In this document: one piece after another, positions 1-5,075 of the stretch | Position numbering within the stretch: the first letter of the stretch is position 1 | Layout: the number at the start of each line of letters is the position of its first letter | NCBI GenBank assembly: GCA_016780945.1 | Contig: JADHKY010000075.1 | Location: 1 to 5,622 of the forward strand | Direction of reading: 5' to 3' | Origin: Aquiluna sp. | GTDB taxonomy: Bacteria > Actinomycetota > Actinomycetes > Actinomycetales > Microbacteriaceae | DNA length: 5,622 nucleotides | Made by a program: the position numbers and the translations under genes | Notes under the pieces: model-generated | What the model was told of the DNA's origin: nothing | The model's input: only the letters and a program-made list of their open reading frames with translations | Database searches by the model: none

Positions 1-628
1 GGCAAACATGTATGAGTTTGCAATCTCGGGCGCACTGATGATTCTGACCATCTACCTGATCTCGCTCAGGGTCAGAGACGTTCGTTATGTGGCGACCTTT
101 GTAACCGGGTTCGCGCTCGTCACCCTCTTCGCAGCGGTGAGCCTGTTCTATGTCGAGGTAAAGACTTTGATGCCGGCTCTCCAGAGCTACTGGCTGGTGA
201 TCCACGTGGTCGTGGCGATCATGGCAACCGGATTCTTTGCCATTGCCGCCGGTTTCCATATCTTCTACCTCATCAAGGCAGCCGGTGTTGGTCGCGCTCT
301 GATGGACCGCTTTCCAGACCTGAGGCAGCTAGAGAGAGTCGCCTACCGCTTCAACATGGTCGGGTTTGTGGCTTGGAGCTTTACGTTGATTGCCGGAGCC
401 ATTTGGGCCGAGCGTGCTTGGCACCGCTACTGGGGCTGGGACACCAAGGAGGTTTGGACCTTCATAATCTGGGTCGTCTACGCCGGCTACCTGCACGCCA
501 TGGCAACCAGAGGCTGGACGGGTAAGCGAGCAGCGGTGCTCGGTCTAATTGGTTTTGGAGCGGTGATTTTCAACTTCACCATCGTGAACCTTTTCTTCAA
601 GGGCCTGCACGTCTACTCAGGTCTCTAA
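1..628 (+). CDS. ccsB: Cytochrome c biogenesis protein CcsB (CcsA/ResC-type WWD haem-handling protein), 3' part
   Basis: Polytopic membrane protein of system II cytochrome c maturation. With its ResB-type partner it moves haem across the membrane and attaches it to CXXCH apocytochromes. The frame is open from base 2 (codons for Ala and Asn precede the Met at base 8), and that Met lies in the family's conserved 'N-M-Y-E-F' stretch. The true start is therefore upstream of the window; the visible 206 residues from Met8 are about the last two thirds of a usual ~320-residue protein. Counting from that Met: about six hydrophobic segments; a conserved His66 in 'YWLVIHV'; the tryptophan-rich haem motif 'YWGWDTKEVW' at 141-150; His163 in 'YLHA'; and the family-typical C-terminus 'GLHVYSGL'. 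The histidines are probable haem ligands by family knowledge. The stop codon at 626-628 lies inside the convergent menC 3' end. Some nomenclatures call this protein CcsA or ResC. Confidence 0.93.
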   Translation, partial: ANMYEFAISGALMILTIYLISLRVRDVRYVATFVTGFALVTLFAAVSLFYVEVKTLMPALQSYWLVIHVVVAIMATGFFAIAAGFHIFYLIKAAGVGRALMDRFPDLRQLERVAYRFNMVGFVAWSFTLIAGAIWAERAWHRYWGWDTKEVWTFIIWVVYAGYLHAMATRGWTGKRAAVLGLIGFGAVIFNFTIVNLFFKGLHVYSGL

Positions 629-1591
629 TAGCTGCCTGCAACGCTCTAATCTCTCGAGCCACCACTGAGTGCGCTCTGGGCCGGCGGCATATTTCTCTAA
701 AAGCTCTTCACTCGGTGTCACCTCGCGAAGCTCGATTTCACCAGCTACCGGAACCAGCGGGGAGGCAACGACGTCACCGCCAAGAAGCCTTGCGGTTGCA
801 AGACCACAGTCATAGCTGAGCGTTGGCATGGCAGCGGCAAGGTGTAGGCCGTGGGCAATGCCGATAGAGCTCTCAAGGGCAGAGCTAACTACTATCTCCA
901 GGCCGCTCTCACTTGCGATCGCGAGAGCCCTCCTTATGCCTCCGAGCGGTTGAACCTTGATAACCGCAATATCAGCCGCCTGTTCCCTGGCAACCAGTAG
1001 CGGGTCGGTTGACTTTCTAATGGATTCATCGACTGCGACCTTGAGCGGTATCTGCTCCTCGGCCAACCAGTTCCTGAGCTCCTTGAGCTCAGCGATGGTT
1101 TTTACCGGCTGCTCGATATATTCAAGGTCCAGGCTCTTGAGCTTTCTTGCAACCTGCATGGTTTGCTCGGTGGTGTAGCCGGCATTGGCATCCAGTCGAA
1201 TCTTGGTATCGGGGTAGAGGTCTCTTACCCTTCTTGCTCTAGCAATGTCTTCTTCTAGATCTTGCCCCTTCTCGGCGACCTTGATCTTTACCGAGCTAAA
1301 GCGGCCAAAGGGTGAGAGGACATCGGCCACCTCATCCGGACCAACCGCTGGCAGGGTGGCATTGACGGGTATTGACTGCCTGAAAGAGCTAGGAAGCGGG
1401 TCATTGGCCCAACTGATGGCACCAGCTAGCCACTGAGAGGCCTCATCGTCCTCGTATTCGACGAAGGGGCTGAACTCGCTCCAGCGCTGGCTGCCTCGGA
1501 AGATTAGCGCCTCACGCACCACAATCCCGCGGAACTTAGTCCTCAGCGGGAGGGCTACAACCGCTACATCGGTTATCTCGTCGGCTGCCAT
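617..1591 (-). CDS. menC: o-Succinylbenzoate synthase (MenC), enolase superfamily
   Basis: Cytosolic 324-residue enzyme that dehydrates SHCHC to o-succinylbenzoate in menaquinone synthesis. It shows the muconate-lactonising subgroup pattern of the enolase superfamily. The N-terminal capping domain carries 'EFSPF' (39-43). In the barrel, the catalytic KxK pair is K102/K104; the metal ligands are D134 (in 'LDANAGYT'), E160 (in 'YIEQP') and D188 (in 'VAVDES'); and the second catalytic lysine is K212 (in 'VIKVQPLGG'). 'VVSSALESSIG' (234-244) is the late barrel substrate loop. All expected catalytic residues are present and the length is normal for the actinobacterial form. The ATG at 1589-1591 is favoured because an in-frame TAG lies 12 nt upstream, which excludes any longer start. 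There is no Shine-Dalgarno; a TAGACT hexamer sits exactly 6 nt upstream, suggesting a leaderless mRNA. It is the only men gene here on the minus strand, divergent from menB and convergent (12-nt overlap) with ccsB. Confidence 0.95.
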   Translation of the reverse strand: MAADEITDVAVVALPLRTKFRGIVVREALIFRGSQRWSEFSPFVEYEDDEASQWLAGAISWANDPLPSSFRQSIPVNATLPAVGPDEVADVLSPFGRFSSVKIKVAEKGQDLEEDIARARRVRDLYPDTKIRLDANAGYTTEQTMQVARKLKSLDLEYIEQPVKTIAELKELRNWLAEEQIPLKVAVDESIRKSTDPLLVAREQAADIAVIKVQPLGGIRRALAIASESGLEIVVSSALESSIGIAHGLHLAAAMPTLSYDCGLATARLLGGDVVASPLVPVAGEIELREVTPSEELLEKYAAGPERTQWWLERLERCRQLLET

Positions 1592-1596
1592 TTGAT

Positions 1597-1602
1597 TAGT
1601 CT
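1597..1602 (+). promoter_or_regulatory. Probable -10 hexamer of a leaderless menB(E) promoter (TAGTCT)
   Basis: TAGTCT is followed by six bases (AGGCAT) and then the menB ATG, which places +1 on the A of the start codon. It shares the 9-mer GATTAGTCT with the proposed menA promoter at 3568-3576. No Shine-Dalgarno is present. Together with the minus-strand TAGACT it forms the symmetrical TAGTCTA (1597-1603), in which each strand reads TANNNT. The -35 regions would lie inside the coding sequence of the opposite gene and no good -35 match is visible. Confidence 0.6.
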
Positions 1603-1603
1603 A
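1598..1603 (-). promoter_or_regulatory. Probable -10 hexamer of a leaderless menC promoter (TAGACT)
   Basis: Read on the minus strand, TAGACT is followed by six bases (AATCAA) and then the menC ATG. A TANNNT hexamer at -12 to -7 puts transcription start on the A of the ATG, the geometry known for actinobacterial leaderless mRNAs. No Shine-Dalgarno fits in the 17-bp intergenic region and I found no convincing -35. It overlaps the menB hexamer by five bases, so the two promoters cannot both be occupied at once. The TAG is also an in-frame stop for menC, fixing its start. Confidence 0.6.
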
Positions 1604-1608
1604 GGCAT

Positions 1609-2493
1609 ATGAAATTTTCTCCAGGAGCCCCGTTTGACCCCACCCAGTGGGTCGATGTTGCGGGATTTGAGGACCTGGAAGACATCAGCTATCACCGCCA
1701 CAACTCCCTGGGAGTAGTGAGGGTCGGCTTCTCAAGGCCCGAGGTTAGAAACGCCTTTAGGCCGCAGACGGTAGATGAGCTCTATAGAGCTTTAGATCAC
1801 GCGCGCATGCTCTCCGATGTTGGGGTCGTGCTGCTAACCGGCAATGGTCCCTCACCCAAGGATGGCGTCTGGGCTTTTTGCTCCGGTGGTGACCAGAGGG
1901 TCAGGGGAGATAGCGGCTATGAGTACTCTCCAGGCGGAGCCGGCAGACTTCATATTCTCGAGGTCCAAAGGCTCATACGCTTCATGCCAAAGGTTGTAAT
2001 CGCCCTGGTGTCAGGTTGGACGGCAGGTGGTGGACACTCGCTAAATGTGGTCTGCGATCTCTCGATTGCCTCCAGGGAGCATGCCAAGTTCAAGCAAACA
2101 GATGCTGACGTTGGTTCCTTTGATGCCGGCTATGGATCAATGCTGCTGGCTAGGCAGGTTGGCCAGAAGTTTGCACGTGAGATCTTCTTTTTGGGGCAGG
2201 AGTATGACGCCCAGCGGGCCCTTGAGATTGGCGCGGTGAACAAGGTGGTGGACCATGAGCAGCTTGAGAGCGCAGGACTTGAGTTCGCAGAGCAAATCCT
2301 CGGCAAGAGCCCGACAGCGATTCGAATGCTGAAGTATGCGCTGAACGCAGCCGATGATGGCATGGTTGGCCAGCAGTTATTTGCGGGAGAGGCAACCAGG
2401 CTCGCCTACGGCACAGCGGAGGCCAAAGAGGGTAGAGACGCCTTCTTAGAAAAGCGCAAACCTAACTGGTCTGATACCCCCTGGCACTTCTAA
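1609..2493 (+). CDS. menB: 1,4-Dihydroxy-2-naphthoyl-CoA synthase (MenB), crotonase superfamily
   Basis: Cytosolic 294-residue enzyme that closes the naphthoquinone ring of OSB-CoA to give DHNA-CoA. Family-specific landmarks run in order: 'RPEVRNAFRP' (43-52), 'LLTGNGPSPKDGVWAFCSGG' (75-94) with the CoA/oxyanion-hole segment and flexible loop, the second oxyanion-hole segment 'GWTAGGGHSL' (136-145), 'FKQTDADVGSFDAGYGS' (161-177), and a C-terminal 'RLAYGTAEAKEGRDAF' (264-279) supplying Tyr267. D165, S170 and D172 align by motif with D185, S190 and D192 of the M. tuberculosis enzyme, and Tyr267 with its Tyr287. The aspartate at 165 marks the bicarbonate-independent class, rather than the class with glycine that uses bicarbonate. 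The ATG at 1609 is supported by an in-frame TAG 12 nt upstream and a leaderless-type -10 hexamer. The stop codon is directly followed by the menE ATG, so menB and menE should be co-transcribed. Confidence 0.97.
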   Translation: MKFSPGAPFDPTQWVDVAGFEDLEDISYHRHNSLGVVRVGFSRPEVRNAFRPQTVDELYRALDHARMLSDVGVVLLTGNGPSPKDGVWAFCSGGDQRVRGDSGYEYSPGGAGRLHILEVQRLIRFMPKVVIALVSGWTAGGGHSLNVVCDLSIASREHAKFKQTDADVGSFDAGYGSMLLARQVGQKFAREIFFLGQEYDAQRALEIGAVNKVVDHEQLESAGLEFAEQILGKSPTAIRMLKYALNAADDGMVGQQLFAGEATRLAYGTAEAKEGRDAFLEKRKPNWSDTPWHF

Positions 2494-3573
2494 ATGAAAA
2501 AGCTCCGGGTCTGTGGGGCCAATGACACCTTTGGCGCTCTAAATCTCATCCTTGATGTTCTGGAGGGAAACTGCGCAGGATTCATTTCCGCTCCTGAGGT
2601 AAACGGAGTTCTTCCCGAGGTTTTTCTCCCTGAGGAGGTTGCCGATGATGTCGGACTCATTGTCGAAAGCTCTGGCTCTACGGGCTCTCCAAAGCAGATT
2701 GAGCTTTCCGTTGCTGCTCTGAGGCACTCGGCTACCGCGTCACTGGCAAGATTAGGTGGACCGGGGCAGTGGCTACTAGCCCTCACACCGCAGTTCATTG
2801 CTGGGGTGAATGTGCTGACAAGATCGGTGCTCTCAGATTCGCAGCCTGTGATTATGAACACCCAGGTTCCATTCACGACCGAGGCGTTTGTGAGGGGGGC
2901 ATCTTTGATGGAGGGTGAGCGCCGCTACACCTCCCTTGTTCCAGCCCAACTGCAGCGGATAGCTGCCGAGGTCGATAGCGATGCGTTTCTGTTTTCAACC
3001 CTGAGAAAATTCGATGCCATTTTGGTTGGAGGTCAGGCGGCAGACTTCGCTCTAGTGGAGTCTCTAAGGGCCAAGGGCATCAACATAATCCTGAGCTATG
3101 GCATGGCTGAGACCTGTGGAGGCTGCGTCTATGACGGGGTTGCACTCGACGGAGTTGCAATCAAAATCGTCGATGGTCTGATTGAGATTTCTGGTCCAGT
3201 GGTAGCCAATGGGCTTGGTGGTAGCTATCTCTCTAACGATCTGGGGGAGATGGTCGATGGGAAGCTCAAGGTTCTGGGCAGAGCCGATCGGGTCATAGTC
3301 TCTGGCGGGCTAAAGGTTTCTCTTGAGCGAGTTGAGGAGGCGGCCCTCGCCATTGCCGGGGTCGAAGAGGTTGCGGCCTGCGCGGTGGAGAGCGAGTGGG
3401 GTCAGTCGGTGGGCATCGTCTACTCAGGAAGCCCCGAGGTTTCCTTTGAACAGCTGACCGAGGCAATTTCTCCTGCGGCCAAGGCTAGAAAAGTGCTAAG
3501 GGTTGAGGCGCTGCCGCGTCTTTCCTCGGGCAAGCCCGACCTTGTGGCGTGTAGCAAACTGCTCGCCGATTAG
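2494..3573 (+). CDS. menE: o-Succinylbenzoate--CoA ligase (MenE), short actinobacterial form
   Basis: Cytosolic adenylate-forming (ANL superfamily) ligase that activates OSB with ATP and CoA to OSB-CoA, the MenB substrate. Core motifs run in order: the A3 phosphate loop 'SSGSTGSPK' (59-67), A5 'SYGMAETCGG' (201-210), A7 'SNDLGE' (247-252) with the ribose-binding Asp249, the A8 hinge 'GRADRVIVSGGLKV' (262-275), and the A10 tail 'LSSGKPDL' (343-350) with the catalytic Lys347. At 359 residues it is about 100 shorter than Bacillus or E. coli type enzymes; the missing part is N-terminal to A3. Actinobacterial MenE proteins are often this short, so I read it as intact. The start codon abuts the menB TAA with no gap and no clear Shine-Dalgarno, which implies translational coupling to menB. 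Its TAG stop is the first three bases of the proposed menA -10 hexamer. Confidence 0.93.
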   Translation: MKKLRVCGANDTFGALNLILDVLEGNCAGFISAPEVNGVLPEVFLPEEVADDVGLIVESSGSTGSPKQIELSVAALRHSATASLARLGGPGQWLLALTPQFIAGVNVLTRSVLSDSQPVIMNTQVPFTTEAFVRGASLMEGERRYTSLVPAQLQRIAAEVDSDAFLFSTLRKFDAILVGGQAADFALVESLRAKGINIILSYGMAETCGGCVYDGVALDGVAIKIVDGLIEISGPVVANGLGGSYLSNDLGEMVDGKLKVLGRADRVIVSGGLKVSLERVEEAALAIAGVEEVAACAVESEWGQSVGIVYSGSPEVSFEQLTEAISPAAKARKVLRVEALPRLSSGKPDLVACSKLLAD

Positions 3574-3576
3574 TCT
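3571..3576 (+). promoter_or_regulatory. Probable -10 hexamer of a leaderless menA promoter (TAGTCT), overlapping the menE stop
   Basis: TAGTCT begins with the menE stop codon and is followed by seven bases (TTCTCCA) and the menA ATG at 3584. This is the same hexamer as for menB, within a shared 9-mer GATTAGTCT, at leaderless spacing. The short menE-menA gap contains no purine-rich ribosome binding site. Read-through from menBE could also supply menA transcripts, so this may be an additional internal promoter. Confidence 0.5.
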
Positions 3577-3583
3577 TTCTCCA

Positions 3584-4468
3584 ATGTCTAAGTTTTCTAC
3601 CTGGGTTACAGGCGCGAGAGTGCGAACGCTGCCACTTGCGATAGCTCCGGTGTATCTAGGTTCGGCGGTGGCTTTCACCCTGGACCGCTTTGACCCTGTG
3701 CTTGCGCTCTTGGCGCTTGTGGTGTCGCTGTTTTTGCAGATTGGCGTGAACTACGCCAACGATTACTCAGACGGCATTCGCGGCACCGATGACGATCGGG
3801 TGGGACCTAAGCGCATCACCGCCGCGGGTCTTGCTAGACCAGATGCTGTGAAGCGGGCGGCATTTATAACCTTCGGCATCGCTATGGCTGCCGGACTTGT
3901 CATTGTTGTGGTCACTTCCCAGTGGTGGCTATTGGGCATCGGAGCCCTGGCGGTATTGGCAGCCTGGTTCTACACAGGTGGCAAGTCGCCCTATGGCTAT
4001 GCAGGTCTTGGCGAGGTCGCGGTATTTGTCTTTTTTGGTCTGGTTGCAACGGTGGGCACGAACTTTATCCAGACACTTCTCATTGACCCGCTTGCGGTGC
4101 TGGTGGGTATCGCATTCGGGTTCTATGCGACAGCGGTTTTGCTGGTGAACAACATCAGGGACATTGACACCGATGCCAAGGCGGGAAAGAAGACTCTCGC
4201 GGTTCGGCTTGGTCGCAAAGCCTCCAAGACCCTCTTTATGCTGCTGATTTGGTTGCCGGTTGGCCTGAACTTCTTGATTCTGCTTGCCTATCCGGCGGCA
4301 ATACTCGGAATGTTGAACCTGCTATTGGTGCTGCCGGTAACGCTAATAATCATGGAGAGTAGAAACCCCGGTGAGCTGATCACAGCTCTGAAGCTGACCT
4401 CTTTTGCGGGCCTAGGGTTTGCCGTCTTGGTTGGGACCGGCATCGCTCTCGTCAGCCTTAGCTTCTAG
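3584..4468 (+). CDS. menA: 1,4-Dihydroxy-2-naphthoate polyprenyltransferase (MenA), UbiA family
   Basis: Integral membrane prenyltransferase that attaches the polyprenyl tail to DHNA with loss of CO2, giving demethylmenaquinone. It has 294 residues and about eight or nine hydrophobic segments. The first Asp-rich motif is 'NYANDYSDGIRGTDDDR' (56-72) and the second is 'NNIRDIDTDAKAGKKT' (189-204); both bind Mg2+-diphosphate in UbiA enzymes. 'RTLPLAIAPVYLGSA' (14-28) is the usual MenA N-terminal signature. The same frame is open further upstream to an ATG at 3503, but the extra 27 residues lie inside menE, are not hydrophobic and do not resemble MenA. I therefore choose the ATG at 3584, which is also correctly placed behind a leaderless-type -10 hexamer. 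The 3' end overlaps the opposing DUF4229-type gene by 57 nt. Confidence 0.95.
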   Translation: MSKFSTWVTGARVRTLPLAIAPVYLGSAVAFTLDRFDPVLALLALVVSLFLQIGVNYANDYSDGIRGTDDDRVGPKRITAAGLARPDAVKRAAFITFGIAMAAGLVIVVVTSQWWLLGIGALAVLAAWFYTGGKSPYGYAGLGEVAVFVFFGLVATVGTNFIQTLLIDPLAVLVGIAFGFYATAVLLVNNIRDIDTDAKAGKKTLAVRLGRKASKTLFMLLIWLPVGLNFLILLAYPAAILGMLNLLLVLPVTLIIMESRNPGELITALKLTSFAGLGFAVLVGTGIALVSLSF

Positions 4469-4723
4469 GTCCAAGATTCGGTCCTCTTCGCTTGAAAGAT
4501 CGTCTTGGTAGCGGCCGGATGAGTCTCGAGACAATTTCTTGGCAACCGCCTCGCTCATTGCATCGCGCTGACGGTCTAAAAACACAAGCGCTATAGCAAA
4601 AGAGAGGGCTGCTGCAATAATTGCGGCGAAAAATGGGTTGAACTGAAGCAGTAGGAGCACAAAAAAGACTCCAAAGAAAAGCCCGAGGCGAATTAGCACG
4701 TAGCTGAGCCAAGGGTTTTTCAC
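4412..4723 (-). CDS. DUF4229-type small membrane protein
   Basis: A 103-residue protein of unknown function that resembles the actinobacterial DUF4229 family. It has a short N-terminus with 'YVLIRLGLFFG' (8-18), two hydrophobic segments (about 9-28 and 31-49), the basic turn 'LDRQRDAMSEAV' (49-60), and a hydrophilic C-terminal tail rich in Asp, Glu and Ser. Both ends are predicted to lie on the same side of the membrane, probably the cytoplasm, by the positive-inside rule. The start is GTG at 4723-4721: an in-frame TAG four codons upstream excludes anything longer, and that TAG opens a TAGACT hexamer 6 nt before the GTG. The last 18 codons and the stop overlap the menA 3' end. Its place between menA and menD suggests a link to quinone or membrane physiology, but that is only guilt by association. 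Confidence 0.85.
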   Translation of the reverse strand: MKNPWLSYVLIRLGLFFGVFFVLLLLQFNPFFAAIIAAALSFAIALVFLDRQRDAMSEAVAKKLSRDSSGRYQDDLSSEEDRILDLEAKADESDAGPNQDGKP

Positions 4724-4729
4724 ATCACC

Positions 4730-4735
4730 AGTCTA
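4730..4735 (-). promoter_or_regulatory. Probable -10 hexamer of a leaderless promoter for the DUF4229-type gene (TAGACT)
   Basis: On the minus strand TAGACT is followed by GGTGAT and then the GTG start, so +1 would be the G of GTG. It is the same hexamer and spacing as for menC. No ribosome binding site fits at a useful distance (GGTGAT directly abuts the start). The opposing PLDc_N promoter's -35 region would fall on this hexamer. Confidence 0.55.
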
Positions 4736-4753
4736 AGAGGAAGCGAAACGAAC

Positions 4754-4759
4754 TAGGGT
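4754..4759 (+). promoter_or_regulatory. Probable -10 hexamer of a leaderless promoter for the PLDc_N gene and menD (TAGGGT)
   Basis: TAGGGT is followed by seven bases (TGAAGGT) and the ATG at 4767. The purine run GAAGG (4761-4765) is only 1 nt from the ATG, too close for a Shine-Dalgarno, which favours a leaderless start. Because menD overlaps the downstream gene, this promoter would also drive menD. The hexamer deviates more from the others (TAGWCT), so confidence is lower. Confidence 0.45.
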
Positions 4760-4766
4760 TGAAGGT

Positions 4767-5075
4767 ATGACACGAGTGGCTCTTGTAACGCTTGCGTTTT
4801 TGGTTATTTGGATGGTTTTCACGACCGTTTTCGCAATCAGCGCTGACAAAAACGAGGTTAGGTCCCTGCCGAAGTGGCTGTGGGTCATCCTTTGCGTAAT
4901 CGTGCCGTTCTTCGGAGGCCTCCTCTATCTAATGGTCGGACGCCCACTCAAGCGTGGCGACGAGGGCGGATTTGGTGGTCGCGGAAAGACCGTTGCCCCA
5001 GATGACGACCCCACCTTCCTGCGTGATATCTCGAAGAAGATGCGCAAGAAGGATGATGAAGACGACAAGAAGTGA
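4767..5075 (+). CDS. PLDc_N-domain small membrane protein
   Basis: A 102-residue membrane protein matching the PLDc_N (phospholipase D nuclease N-terminal) pattern. TM1 is at about residues 4-24. It is followed by a short loop and the diagnostic 'RSLPKWLWV' (32-40), then TM2 with a proline and glycines, ending in 'YLMVGRP' (54-60). The remaining 42 residues are soluble and strongly charged, with a Lys/Asp-rich end. There is no HKD catalytic motif, so the domain name does not imply phospholipase or nuclease activity; the domain also forms the membrane anchor of cardiolipin synthases and is common as a stand-alone protein in Actinobacteria. Its function is unknown. It is divergent from the DUF4229-type gene, and its TGA overlaps the menD GTG (GTGA), so it should be co-transcribed and translationally coupled with menD. 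Confidence 0.88.
   Translation: MTRVALVTLAFLVIWMVFTTVFAISADKNEVRSLPKWLWVILCVIVPFFGGLLYLMVGRPLKRGDEGGFGGRGKTVAPDDDPTFLRDISKKMRKKDDEDDKK

Noticed and set aside
8..628. Complete 206-residue CcsB starting at the ATG at base 8
   Set aside because: The frame is open to the window edge, the ATG falls within a conserved internal family motif, and the protein would be a third too short with membrane spans missing. It is treated as 5'-truncated by the window.
628..720. Possible intrinsic terminator after ccsB
   Set aside because: No stable GC-rich inverted repeat followed by a T run is visible; the GC-rich stretch near 680 is menC coding sequence.
957..1436. Plus-strand reading frames of 73 and 63 codons opposite menC
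   Set aside because: They are antisense to a fully conserved enzyme, the translations are low-complexity and Ser-rich, and no promoter hexamer or ribosome binding site precedes them.
2490..2876. 128-codon minus-strand reading frame opposite menE
   Set aside because: It lies wholly antisense to strong MenE coding sequence, its translation is Ser/Thr/Pro-rich with no recognisable family, and it has no start signal like those of the real genes.
4458..4712. 84-codon minus-strand frame overlapping the DUF4229-type gene
   Set aside because: Same strand, alternative frame. The other frame matches a known family and has a well-placed start signal; this one has neither.
4761..4765. GAAGG as Shine-Dalgarno for the PLDc_N gene
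   Set aside because: It is only 1 nt from the ATG, too close for a working ribosome binding site.
5041..5071. Purine-rich repeats (AAGAAG, AAGAAGG, GAAGA) before menD as a repeat element or ribosome binding site
   Set aside because: They encode the Lys/Asp/Glu-rich tail of the upstream protein. The best Shine-Dalgarno-like match, AAGAAGG, is about 20 nt from the GTG, too far, and the repetition follows from the amino-acid composition.
4767..5075. Reading the PLDc_N protein as a phospholipase D or nuclease
   Set aside because: Only the membrane-anchor domain is present. No HxKxxxxD motif occurs in its 102 residues.
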